DNA of 64,000 bases from Pseudoxanthomonas sp. SE1 (GTDB taxonomy: Bacteria > Pseudomonadota > Gammaproteobacteria > Xanthomonadales > Xanthomonadaceae). A program made the position numbers and the translations under genes. Under the pieces are notes generated by a model that was given only the letters and a program-made list of their open reading frames with translations, was not told the DNA's origin and did not search any database. Positions 38,024-46,447 of the stretch are shown here, piece by piece (the stretch's first letter is position 1; every line of letters starts with the position of its first letter). The stretch spans positions 3,649,001-3,713,000 of the forward strand of contig NZ_CP113783.1 of assembly GCF_029542205.1 (NCBI RefSeq), read 5' to 3'.

Positions 38024-38965
38024 ATGGTACCGGTCACCAGATTCACGTCTTTGGCTGCCGTTGAGGCGTGGGATTCGCGCTACCGCTGGCGGCAGGACGG
38101 GAGATCCCGCGATGCCTCCATCGACGCGACATGGCGACGGGTAGCCGATGCGGTCGCGGCGGCGGAAGGTTCAATGGCTCCACTGTGGGCTCACCGCTTC
38201 GTGACGGCGTTCAACCGATGGCAGTTGCTGCCGGACGAACGCCTGCTGCGGGTCGCGGGAACGGACGTGGCATACCGGGGCCTATCGGATCCGGCCGCTG
38301 CGATCAATGTCGCCGCCTTCGTCAGCGGCGACGGGATGGGCATGCCCTGCTTCGACCGGAGCCGGCTGGTCGAGACTGCGGCGCTCGCCACGCGCTTTCT
38401 GGACGACGCCCTCGTTTGTTATGGGAGTGACAATGTCGGCAGTCTCCGTGTGGGCCTCGTCGGCCTGGCAGATGCATTCCGGATGCTGGAGATGCCCTAT
38501 GGTTCGGAAGCGGCACGGCAGTTCGCGATGACCGTGGCCACGCTGCTGGCCGAAGGCTCTCTTCGCGGCAACATCGACTTGGCGGCCGAGCGTGGAGGCA
38601 TGAATGGACCTTCGGCGCGCGACTCGTTCGCAGATCGCATGAGGCGCAGGAGAATGCCTGCGCCGCTCATTGCCGAAGTGCTGAAGCAGGGCGTCCGCCA
38701 TCCCCAGGTCACTGCCCTGGATCCCCATCCCGGCCTGGCCCTGCTGGCCAATGATGCAGCCGATGCACTCGACCCGCTTCCGGGGGACGCCATGCGTGGC
38801 TACGACGAACAGGGGAACTGCACGCTCGTCGCACATGCCAGGCTGATCGCCGCCCTACAGCCCTGCATTGATCAGGAGATCCGGCCTTCGCACACCCGAC
38901 TCGACGGAGGCCCCGCATGGATACCGGCGTCTCGCGGTCAGGACCGCACCATCACGCGCCGGTGA
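38024..38965 (+). CDS. Shortened class II ribonucleotide-reductase-like protein, catalytic core missing
   Basis: The 313-residue protein matches two separate parts of NrdJ-type reductases. Residues about 10-80 (AWDSRYRWRQDG, IDATWRRVADAVAAAEG, LLPDERLLRVAGT) correspond to the N-terminal domain. From about residue 93 (AAINVAAFV, ATRFLDDAL, RVGLVGLADAFRMLEMPYGS, LLANDAADALDPL) it follows the region after the catalytic loop. The intervening barrel with the active-site Cys and Asn-Cys-Glu residues is absent, and the later motifs are altered. It is intact as a reading frame, has GGGGGG before the ATG, and lies behind an FNR/Anr box, so it is probably expressed with a non-reductase role. Confidence 0.75.
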   Translation: MVPVTRFTSLAAVEAWDSRYRWRQDGRSRDASIDATWRRVADAVAAAEGSMAPLWAHRFVTAFNRWQLLPDERLLRVAGTDVAYRGLSDPAAAINVAAFVSGDGMGMPCFDRSRLVETAALATRFLDDALVCYGSDNVGSLRVGLVGLADAFRMLEMPYGSEAARQFAMTVATLLAEGSLRGNIDLAAERGGMNGPSARDSFADRMRRRRMPAPLIAEVLKQGVRHPQVTALDPHPGLALLANDAADALDPLPGDAMRGYDEQGNCTLVAHARLIAALQPCIDQEIRPSHTRLDGGPAWIPASRGQDRTITRR

Positions 38966-39206
38966 TCCGTCCCGGGGAACGGGAATGCCTCATTCCAGTG
39001 CAGCAATGACTCCGACGGCACCGCTCGCTGGTTGTTGCAGCATGTCGCCGTGTCTCCCTCAACGCACTTGGGTCCGTGGCTTCTGGCTCCGATCGGATGC
39101 ATCGCGGCCCCAGTGCGCGCGCCATCCCCAACGATAGCCAGCCCTAGCATCGCCTGAGGTCGCGACTGCCTGTCGAAGCGGTCACGCGGATGATCGTGGC
39201 CATTCC

Positions 39207-39449
39207 CTAAGGACGGCCGCGCGACAGGGCGCCTGCCACCAGCATGAGTGCGGCAAACCCACCGAGGATGATCCAGGGGTGCTCACCGATATAGCGGCGC
39301 ACCCGGTTCAGCGCCGACAGCATGGGGGCATCCGCCGGAGCATGCGCGGCCTTGGGTTCGGTGGTCGCCTCGCCAGCGCTGCGGGTTTCGAGGCCGGATC
39401 GAAGCGACCCTTGCCGTGTGCTGTCGGGACGGGTTCGGGTGCGTTGCAT
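39207..39449 (-). CDS. Small membrane protein, DUF883/YqjD-like C-terminus
   Basis: The 80-residue protein has a basic, hydrophilic first half and one C-terminal membrane helix (HPWIILGGFAALMLVAGALSRG), the layout of ElaB/YqjD-type proteins that tether ribosomes to the membrane in stationary phase. Likeness is limited to the helix, so the call is tentative. GGAGAA lies just before the ATG. It follows hsp20 by 60 bp on the same strand and is likely cotranscribed. The 240 bp after it, up to the reductase-like gene, contain no gene I can support. Confidence 0.7.
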   Translation of the reverse strand: MQRTRTRPDSTRQGSLRSGLETRSAGEATTEPKAAHAPADAPMLSALNRVRRYIGEHPWIILGGFAALMLVAGALSRGRP

Positions 39450-39509
39450 CGCCGTTCTCCATTCCAGTGCCCCTGCCGGGATTCAGCAGTGCAGGGGCCG
39501 TGAGCAGCG

Positions 39510-39956
39510 TCAGTTGACCGCCAACTTGCGTGAACCGTTGCCTGCCTTCTTGGGCAGCCTCAGGCTCAGCACGCCACCGTCGTAGTGGGCCTCCGCTTTG
39601 GTGTCGTCGATTTCCGAGGGCAACGTGAAGGAGCGGTAGGCCTGGCCTTCGTAGTGCTCGGTGTAGAGCGGCTTCTCATCCTCACTCTTCTTCTCGCGAG
39701 CGAACTCGGCGCTGACGGTAACCTGATTGCCATCGATCGAGATGTCGATGTCATCCTTCCTGACGCCCGGCACGTCGATCCTGACGAGGTATCCGCTGTC
39801 GTCCTCGGACACGCTCATCCGCATCTCCAGCATGTTCTCATCCTGGCGCGTCAGTAAGCCATGCGTACTGACGTTGCGCAGGAGGTCATTGAATTCCGGG
39901 AACACGCTAAAGCGGTTGTTCTGGCGAAACGGGTTCCAGCGGGTAGGCATTGTCAT
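39510..39956 (-). CDS. Small heat shock protein (Hsp20/alpha-crystallin)
   Basis: The 148-residue protein has the alpha-crystallin domain (YLVRIDVPGVRKDDIDISID through YRSFTLPSEID) and the final GVLSLRLPKK motif. It is an ATP-independent holdase of the long-arm IbpA-unlike class, common in anaerobic stress clusters. The ATG at 39956 has GGAGAG six bases upstream; an ATG two codons later is possible. An FNR/Anr-type box lies 76 bp upstream, with CATAGT placed as a possible -10. Confidence 0.95.
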   Translation of the reverse strand: MTMPTRWNPFRQNNRFSVFPEFNDLLRNVSTHGLLTRQDENMLEMRMSVSEDDSGYLVRIDVPGVRKDDIDISIDGNQVTVSAEFAREKKSEDEKPLYTEHYEGQAYRSFTLPSEIDDTKAEAHYDGGVLSLRLPKKAGNGSRKLAVN

Positions 39957-40031
39957 GGGACTCTCCAGCAAAGGTGGCGGCCCGCCATGAACCGCCGAGC
40001 CGCCACTATGCGCAGCGGCTGCGAGAAGGTC

Positions 40032-40045
40032 TTGATCTCGGTCAA
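40032..40045. promoter_or_regulatory. FNR/Anr-type box upstream of hsp20
   Basis: TTGATCTCGGTCAA matches the consensus at nine of ten positions, 76 bp before the minus-strand ATG. It marks the right edge of the stress module. Confidence 0.7.
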
Positions 40046-40185
40046 TGTTTCAGTATTGAAGGTGATTGCCTCACCGCGCCGGCTTCAGGTCGAGGCAGGG
40101 GACAACGCACCTTGCCGGAAGCTCCACTCATCGGGTGTCTGCATCCCGGCGCGCGGCTCCACGACGCAGCGCTTCCAGAGGATTG

Positions 40186-41211
40186 TCAGCCCTCTCTCAG
40201 CGCACGCGCGGCGGAATCGTGGTGCTGCTCCCGCAGGAGCTGGTTCACTTCGGTCAACGACGGCATGGCGGCGAATGCGCCCTTGCGTGTCACCGCCAAC
40301 GCGCCCACCGCGGCGCCGAAGCGGATGGCGTCTGCGAGGCCTTCCTGATGCTCGCAGAAGGCATGGAAACCCCGGCCATCGCCACCCAGCTCCCCGAGGC
40401 GGAACAGCAATCCGCCAACGAAGGCATCACCGGCCGCCGTGGTATCGCGCGCCTCGACGCGGAAACTCGGTGCGTGTCCGGATGTCTGCCGTGTGTACCA
40501 CCGGATCTGCGCCGCCCCATCCGTGATGATCAGCCATTGCGCCTTGCCTTCGAAGATGCGCGCCCGCACGGCCGCCTCGCCCTCGGCGCCGCCACCCAGC
40601 GGCTGCGCCAGGTAATCCAGTTCCTCCTGCGAGAGCTTGACCAGGTCGGCGGCCGACAACGCCTGCCACAAGCGGGGGGCCGGATCCGTGTCCTGCGGCC
40701 ACAACGCCGGACGCAGGTTGAGATCCAGGCTGACCATCGCCCCGGCATCCCGCGCACGCGCCATGCCGTCCAGGGTCGCATCGGCGATGGCGGCTTCGGT
40801 CAGGCTGTTGGAACAGACATGGAAACTGCCGGTGCCACCGAAGCAGGCAGGCACGAAATGCGCGCTGCGGAACAGCAGGTCCGCGGCGGGCGGACGGTAG
40901 AAACTGAAGCTGCGCTCGCCCCGTTCGTCCAGCGCCACGAACGCCAATGCGGTCTTGGCGGCGCTGGTACGCACGATGCAATCCGTCGCCACGCCGGCCG
41001 CGATGAAACTCTGCAGCAGGAAGTCGCCGAACATGTCGTTGCCCAGCATGCCGGCGAAATGCGTGTCCGCGCCCAGCCTCGCTGCGGCCACGGCCACGTT
41101 GGCGGGCGCACCGCCGGCGTACTGGAGGAACGCACGCGGCGTGTCGGATGTGGCCGGCGGCTGGGCCAGCAGGTCGATCAGGGCCTCGCCGAAGCAGACG
41201 ATCTTCGACAT
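40186..41211 (-). CDS. Fructokinase (PfkB family)
   Basis: The 341-residue sugar kinase has the two PfkB signatures: GGAPANVAVAAARLGAD near residue 33 and DTTAAGDAFVGGLLF near 262, the latter with the catalytic Asp. It starts MSKIVCFGEALIDLLA, as bacterial fructokinases do, with AGGGAG eight bases upstream. In this locus it would phosphorylate the fructose made from mannose by the AGE-family isomerase. Its ATG lies three bases after the stop of the MFS importer gene, so they are one operon. Confidence 0.92.
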   Translation of the reverse strand: MSKIVCFGEALIDLLAQPPATSDTPRAFLQYAGGAPANVAVAAARLGADTHFAGMLGNDMFGDFLLQSFIAAGVATDCIVRTSAAKTALAFVALDERGERSFSFYRPPAADLLFRSAHFVPACFGGTGSFHVCSNSLTEAAIADATLDGMARARDAGAMVSLDLNLRPALWPQDTDPAPRLWQALSAADLVKLSQEELDYLAQPLGGGAEGEAAVRARIFEGKAQWLIITDGAAQIRWYTRQTSGHAPSFRVEARDTTAAGDAFVGGLLFRLGELGGDGRGFHAFCEHQEGLADAIRFGAAVGALAVTRKGAFAAMPSLTEVNQLLREQHHDSAARALREG

Positions 41212-41214
41212 GGC

Positions 41215-42528
41215 TTACGCTCCCTGCGCCTGCGTGGCCGGTGCCGGGCGCGAACCCGACAGGCCGTAGAACACGATGTAGCCATAGCAGACCAGCGGCA
41301 GCAGGAAGGACGCCTGCACGCCGATGCCATCGGCAAGCACACCCTGCAAGTAGGGCACCACGGCACCGCCGACGATGGCCATGATCAGCAGACTGGAGGC
41401 CTTGTTGGTCAGCGGCCCCAGGCGCTCGATGCTGAGCGCGAAGATGGTCGGGAACATGATCGAATTGAACAGGCCCACCGCCACCACGCTGTACAGCGAC
41501 AGGGCCCCGCTGCCCAACAGCGTCGTGGCCAGCAACACCACGTTGGCCACCGCGAACAGCGCCAGCAGTCTGCGCGGCGAGAAGCGGACCATGATCGCCG
41601 AACCGGCAAAACGCCCGATCATCGCCAGCGTCCAGTACGCCGCCACGTAGCGCGAGGCTTCCTGTTCGCTGAAACCGCCGATGGCCGGCATCGACAGGTA
41701 GTTGACCAGGAAGCTGCCGATGGCCACTTCCGCACCGACGTAAAAGAAGATGGCCAGCACGCCGAAACGCACGTGGCGATGGCGCAGCGCGTCGCCCAGC
41801 GTGTGCCGCACCGGATCGGCGGACTCGGTGGTCTCGCTCAGCGCGGGCAGGCGGAACAGGAATACGAACAGCGCCAACAGGAACAGCACCACCGCCAGCC
41901 CGACATACGGGCCCTGCACCGATTGTGCTTCCTGCGCGCGATAGGCGACCTGCTCGGCGACAGGCAGTGCAGCGATCTGGTCGGCGCTCTTCACCGTGTT
42001 GCCGAGGATCAGCAGGCCACCGATCAGGGGCGCGATGGCGGTGCCCAGCGAGTTGAGCGCCTGTGCCAGCGTAAGACGGCTGGAACTGGTCTGTTCGGGC
42101 CCCAGCAGCGCCACGTAGGGATTGGCGGCCACCTGCAACACGGTGATGCCGGTGGCCAACACGAACAGCGCGCCCAGGAAGGCTTCGTACACGCGCAGTT
42201 CCGCTGCCGGCCAGAAGCCCAGTGCACCCACGCCGGCGATGGCCAGGCCGGCCACGATGCCCTTCTTGTAGCCCAGGTGCGCGACCAGCCGGCCGGCCGG
42301 CAGCGACATCAGGAAGTACGCGCCGAAGAAGGTGAACTGCACCAGCATCGCGCGCGCGAAATTCAGTTCGAACACGGCCTTCAGGTGCGGAATCAGGATG
42401 TCGTTCAGGCAGGTCAGGAAGCCCCACATGAAGAAGATCGTGGTCACCACGGCCAGCGCCGCGCGCGGCGTGACCGCCGAGGCGGACCGGGGGGAGGTCA
42501 CGGAGTGCGGGGATGGTGCGATCGGCAT
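41215..42528 (-). CDS. Sugar MFS transporter (FucP/GluP family)
   Basis: The 437-residue protein has twelve membrane helices and the family marks FFMWGFLTCLNDILIPHLK at the start and LQVAANPYVALLGP in the middle, as in the fucose, glucose/mannose and GlcNAc importers of this family. In Xanthomonadaceae such genes lie in carbohydrate loci next to a LacI repressor and a kinase. Mannose or a mannose-containing sugar is the likely substrate from context; the sequence alone does not decide. It follows lacI by 51 bp. Confidence 0.92.
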   Translation of the reverse strand: MPIAPSPHSVTSPRSASAVTPRAALAVVTTIFFMWGFLTCLNDILIPHLKAVFELNFARAMLVQFTFFGAYFLMSLPAGRLVAHLGYKKGIVAGLAIAGVGALGFWPAAELRVYEAFLGALFVLATGITVLQVAANPYVALLGPEQTSSSRLTLAQALNSLGTAIAPLIGGLLILGNTVKSADQIAALPVAEQVAYRAQEAQSVQGPYVGLAVVLFLLALFVFLFRLPALSETTESADPVRHTLGDALRHRHVRFGVLAIFFYVGAEVAIGSFLVNYLSMPAIGGFSEQEASRYVAAYWTLAMIGRFAGSAIMVRFSPRRLLALFAVANVVLLATTLLGSGALSLYSVVAVGLFNSIMFPTIFALSIERLGPLTNKASSLLIMAIVGGAVVPYLQGVLADGIGVQASFLLPLVCYGYIVFYGLSGSRPAPATQAQGA

Positions 42529-42579
42529 GCGGTCGTAGACCTCAACGGGCGAATGGGGAAAAAGAAGAAAGGGGAAGCG

Positions 42580-43737
42580 TCATGGGCGCGGCACGCCGCT
42601 GCTTTCGCGGATGCACAGGCGCACCGGCGCGATCGTGCGCAGGGGGGCAGCGTCGGGATCGGCCACGCGCTGCAGCAGCATGCGCGCCGCCTGCCGGCCG
42701 CGCTCGCGCGGATCGACCGACAGCGTGGTCAGCGGCGGCGTGATCATCGCCGCTTCGGGAATGTCATCGAAGCCGGTGACGGCGAAGCCCCGGCCCGGCT
42801 GGATACCGCGCGAGGCCAGGCCCAGCATCAGGCCCAGCGCCACCGTGTCGTTGTAGCAGACCGCGGCGGTCGGACTGGCGCGCTCACCGAACAGCGCACC
42901 GGTGCGCGTGGCCGCTTCCAGCCGGTTGGGCGCCGATTCGATCAGCCATTGCGGCTCCACCGGCAGACCCGCTGCGGCCATCGCCTGCGCGAACCCCGCG
43001 CGCCGCTGCCGGCACGAACTGGAATCGGCATGGCCGCCGAAGAAGGCGATGCGGCGGTGGCCCAGGCCGATGAGGTGTTCGGCCGCCATGCGTGCGCCGC
43101 GTTCGTTGTCCAGCGCCAGGAAGTCCCATGCGTCCGCGCCGGCCAGCTCACGGTTGAACAGCAGCACATGGCTGCGTGCGTCCAGCACGGTACGCAGTTC
43201 GGCGGCATCGCTGCCTTCGGCGGGCGACAGGATCACGCCCGCAGGCGTGTGTTCCATCAGCGACGCCAGCACCGCCTGCTGACGCTGCGGCGATTCGCCG
43301 GTGCTGCCCAGCAGGGTGACGAAGCCCTGTCCACCCAGGGCTTCGTCCACGCCCGCGGCGAATTCCGCGAAGAACGGGTTGGACAGGTCATTGATCACCA
43401 GCGCGACACTGGACGACGTGCGCCTGCGCAGGTTGGCCGCGCTGCGGTTGTAGACGTAGCGCTGGCGCTTCAGTTCGGCCTCGACCCGGGCGCGTGTGTC
43501 GGCATGCACCAGTGGACTGCCACGCAAGACCAGCGACACGGTCGCGCGCGACACACCGATGGCATTGGCGATATCGGTGACCGTGACCACGCGTTGGCTG
43601 TCGCGCTTGCGCTCGGGCGTGGCCGCCTTCGCTTCCCGGGTCTTCTTCGCCACTTTGCTGACCGGCTTGGCGGTCCGCGACGAGGCGGACTTGGCCTTGC
43701 CGGTGGCGCCGGCGCGAGGGGGACGCTTCTGGCTCAT
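42580..43737 (-). CDS. LacI-family transcriptional regulator of the N-glycan locus
   Basis: The 385-residue protein has a basic, Lys/Ala-rich N-terminal extension of about 50 residues, then a LacI helix-turn-helix (VTVTDIANAIGVSRATVSLVLRG) and hinge helix (SAANLRRRTSS), and a sugar-binding domain. The ATG at 43737 is preceded two bases upstream by the palindrome TGGATCGATCCA, where its own ribosome binding site should be, so it likely represses itself. The same palindrome recurs at the other promoters of the locus. Mannose or a manno-oligosaccharide is the presumed inducer. Confidence 0.93.
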   Translation of the reverse strand: MSQKRPPRAGATGKAKSASSRTAKPVSKVAKKTREAKAATPERKRDSQRVVTVTDIANAIGVSRATVSLVLRGSPLVHADTRARVEAELKRQRYVYNRSAANLRRRTSSSVALVINDLSNPFFAEFAAGVDEALGGQGFVTLLGSTGESPQRQQAVLASLMEHTPAGVILSPAEGSDAAELRTVLDARSHVLLFNRELAGADAWDFLALDNERGARMAAEHLIGLGHRRIAFFGGHADSSSCRQRRAGFAQAMAAAGLPVEPQWLIESAPNRLEAATRTGALFGERASPTAAVCYNDTVALGLMLGLASRGIQPGRGFAVTGFDDIPEAAMITPPLTTLSVDPRERGRQAARMLLQRVADPDAAPLRTIAPVRLCIRESSGVPRP

Positions 43738-43738
43738 C

Positions 43739-43750
43739 TGGATCGATCCA
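43739..43750. promoter_or_regulatory. LacI-type operator at the lacI start
   Basis: TGGATCGATCCA is a perfect palindrome whose GGAT lies in the place of the ribosome binding site. It is the inner part of the operator TTGGATCGATCCAA found at other promoters in the locus. Confidence 0.72.
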
Positions 43751-43813
43751 TTCCCGTGGAGGCGCCCAGCGTAAACCATGGCGCCAGCACGCAAACCGGG
43801 ACGGCACGCTGAC

Positions 43814-46261
43814 TCATCGACCCACCCCGGGCAACGTGGCCGGATCCGCAGCGCAGGGTGATGCAGGCAGATCCTCCGGGTGCGTACCCCAGCCCTGCTG
43901 CGGCGGCGTGCCGGTCAGCGCCACCTGCAGGCGGCCGCCCTGCTGCAGGCTTTCCCAATCCAGCCACACGGACGGATGCGCACGGCCACGCAATGACACG
44001 CTGCTGATGTACTGCAACGTGTTGCCGTCCGCCTGCGGCGCGTCGATGCGCAGCGTGCGGCCCTGACCCAGATCGATGTCGACGCGTGCGAAACGCGGGG
44101 GATGCAGCACGAACTGACCCGTGCCCGGCACCACGGGATACAGGCCCATGGCGCTGAAGAGATACCACGCCGACATCGTGCCCAGATCGTCGTTACCGGT
44201 GACGCCGTTGGGCGCGTTGGTGAACAGCCGCTGCGCGGCATGCAGCACCGTGGCGGTCTTCCAGGGTTGGCCGATCAGCGTGTACATCCACGGCGCGTGC
44301 AGGTCGGGCTCGTTGTTGGGGTTGTAGCGGTACTGGTTGTAGTAGCTGTAGGGCCCCACCACCCATTCCTTGCGTGCGGCGCCGGCAGGATCGGCCAGCA
44401 GCGCGTCGTAGGCGAAGAAGGTGTCCAGGCGGCGTGCCGCCTGTTCGCGCCCGTGCATCGCCTCGACCAGCCCCGTCACGTCCTGCTGCGCCAGCCACTG
44501 GTACTGCCAGGCCGTGCCCTCGTGGAAGCCGTGGTGCGAACGCGGGCCGTAGCGGCCATCCGCCGGCGTGTACCACTGACCGTCCTCGGTGCGCGGACGC
44601 GGGAAGCCACTGAAGCCGGCCTCCTCATCGCGGATGTCCGCATCCCAGAGCGTGCGCCAGTTGCGGCCACGCCGCTTTAGCACGGCCGCGTCATCGCCAT
44701 GACCCAGCGCGTCGGCCATCAGCGACAGCGAGCAGTCGGCCAGCGCGTATTCCAGCGTTGCCGAGCCGCCGTGGTGCGGATCCACATCCATTCCCTTGGA
44801 GGGGAACGCGCGGTCGTACTGCACGAAGCCGTGCTGGAGATAGTGGGGATTGCCGGAACGACCCGCATGTCGCGAGTTCAGAGGCGGTACGCCGAATGCA
44901 TTCTCGCGCAGCGCAGCATACGCCTCCGCTTCGCGCCCCTTCATCGCACCGAAACGCCACAGGTCCACAAGGAACGGCGTCACCGGGTCGCCGGTCATGA
45001 TGTTGGTCTCGAAGCTGGCGTACCCCCAGCGAGGCAGCCAGCCGCCCTGCTCGCGGATGGCCAGCAGCGATCGACCGATGTCGGCGGCGCGTTGCGGCCG
45101 CAGCAGCGCAACCAGCTGGTTCTGCGAGCGGTAGGTGTCCCACAGCGAGAAGTACTCGTAGTAGGTCCAGCCATCGGCGCGATGGATGCGGTCGTCGTAA
45201 CCCCGGTAGCGGCCGTCGGCATCGCTGCCCGTCAGCGGCTGCAGCAACGCGTGGTACAGCGCGGTGTAGAACACGGCGCGATCATCCGCACTGCCGCCCT
45301 GCACGCGCACGCTGGCCAGTTCCTTGTCCCATGCCGACTGCGCGCGCCCGCGCATCGCATCGAAACCCAGCAGCCGCCCGCCCTGCATGCCTTCGCTGCG
45401 CAGGTTGTTCCGCGCGCCCTCGGCATCGACGTGCGAGATGGCCGAGATGGCCGTGACGGAAGGATTGCCGCCCAGGTCGAATGTCAGCCATGCGCCGTTC
45501 GGCTTGCCCTCGCCTTCCATGCTGTGGCGTGCATTCGCCACGCCGCCCGCTTCGCCCCAGGTGCCGAAGGCCTTGAACGGGCGATCGAACTCCAGGCGGA
45601 ACCACGTGGTGTACTGGTGGCCGCCGCAGAAACTCTTGGTGACCAGCTTGCCTTCGACCACGCGGTCGCCCACGACGTTGATGAGGCTGCCGGTCACCGC
45701 ATGGCGCTCGTTCGCCTGCCCCACGTTGACCAGCACGTGGCCATCGCCGCGGCTGGAGAAGGTATAGCGTTCGGCGGCGGCACGGGTCAGTGCCGTCGTT
45801 TCGGCATCGATGCCGCCGTAGTCGGTCAGGCGGACCTTGTAGTAGCCAGCCTGGCCGTTCTCGCCGTCATGGCGGTAGCGCGAACCGTAGCGCTTGTGAT
45901 CGAAGGTCTTGGCGTCGGCCGTGTCGAATTCGCCGCCCGGACCGATCCGTCCGGTGACCGGAAGCACCGACACCTGGCCCCCTTGTTCCCAGCAGCCCGC
46001 GCCGGAAATGAAGGAGTGGCCAAAGCCGCGGATCTGCGGGTCGTCGTAGCGCCAACCGGAGTAATGCGAGCCGATCGGGCTGACCTGGATCTGCCCGAAT
46101 GGCGCCGACGCACCCGGAAAGGTGTTGCCGTCGTCCTTGCTGCCGATGAAGGTGTTGACCTCCGCGGCCAGTCGCGGCGGCGCGGCTTCGGTCGCGGGCA
46201 CCACCAGCGCCAGAAGCATGCACAGGGAGCCCAGCATCGTCAGGGTCTTTTCTCGTTTCAT
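43814..46261 (-). CDS. GH92 alpha-mannosidase (copy 1)
   Basis: The 815-residue exported enzyme has a signal peptide (about residues 1-26) and the full GH92 domain: VNTFIGSKDDGNTFPGA, YYEYFSLWDTYRSQN, HEGTAWQYQWLAQQDV, Glu651 in NNEPDLHAPWMY (general acid) and GNDDLGTMSAWYLFSAMGLYPV (base region). GH92 enzymes remove alpha-mannose from N-glycans in a Ca2+-dependent exo mode; linkage cannot be read. The NEPDLH form differs from the NEPSHH of copy 3, suggesting another specificity. An ATG five codons upstream is possible. It follows the receptor gene behind three hairpins. Confidence 0.92.
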   Translation of the reverse strand: MKREKTLTMLGSLCMLLALVVPATEAAPPRLAAEVNTFIGSKDDGNTFPGASAPFGQIQVSPIGSHYSGWRYDDPQIRGFGHSFISGAGCWEQGGQVSVLPVTGRIGPGGEFDTADAKTFDHKRYGSRYRHDGENGQAGYYKVRLTDYGGIDAETTALTRAAAERYTFSSRGDGHVLVNVGQANERHAVTGSLINVVGDRVVEGKLVTKSFCGGHQYTTWFRLEFDRPFKAFGTWGEAGGVANARHSMEGEGKPNGAWLTFDLGGNPSVTAISAISHVDAEGARNNLRSEGMQGGRLLGFDAMRGRAQSAWDKELASVRVQGGSADDRAVFYTALYHALLQPLTGSDADGRYRGYDDRIHRADGWTYYEYFSLWDTYRSQNQLVALLRPQRAADIGRSLLAIREQGGWLPRWGYASFETNIMTGDPVTPFLVDLWRFGAMKGREAEAYAALRENAFGVPPLNSRHAGRSGNPHYLQHGFVQYDRAFPSKGMDVDPHHGGSATLEYALADCSLSLMADALGHGDDAAVLKRRGRNWRTLWDADIRDEEAGFSGFPRPRTEDGQWYTPADGRYGPRSHHGFHEGTAWQYQWLAQQDVTGLVEAMHGREQAARRLDTFFAYDALLADPAGAARKEWVVGPYSYYNQYRYNPNNEPDLHAPWMYTLIGQPWKTATVLHAAQRLFTNAPNGVTGNDDLGTMSAWYLFSAMGLYPVVPGTGQFVLHPPRFARVDIDLGQGRTLRIDAPQADGNTLQYISSVSLRGRAHPSVWLDWESLQQGGRLQVALTGTPPQQGWGTHPEDLPASPCAADPATLPGVGR

Positions 46262-46290
46262 GCGCTCACAGGTCATCGCAGTTCACCGAA

Positions 46291-46382
46291 GGCTTGCGCG
46301 GAATCCCTGCGCAAGCCGGAATAGGGTTGGCGGCATCCGTGCCGCCGCAACGAATGGAAAGTGGCCCGGCCGTAGCCGGGCC
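46291..46382 (-). repeat. Three tandem hairpins between the TonB receptor and GH92 genes
   Basis: Three perfect stem-loops lie in 92 bp: 9 bp (46291-46299/46309-46317), 7 bp (46329-46335/46340-46346) and 8 bp (46363-46370/46375-46382). They sit between the receptor stop and the GH92 start, where they could protect the receptor mRNA or cut read-through into the enzyme gene. Confidence 0.7.
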
Positions 46383-46447
46383 GTCCACCCCACGCCGCTT
46401 GTCGCCAAGCGGGAGAGAAAGCATGGGGGGAAACACGGAGGACGTCC

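Noticed and set aside
40066..43812. A 1248-codon open frame on the plus strand
   Set aside because: It lies antisense to fructokinase, importer and lacI genes, is rich in Q, R, H and G as antisense frames in GC-rich DNA are, and has no family likeness.
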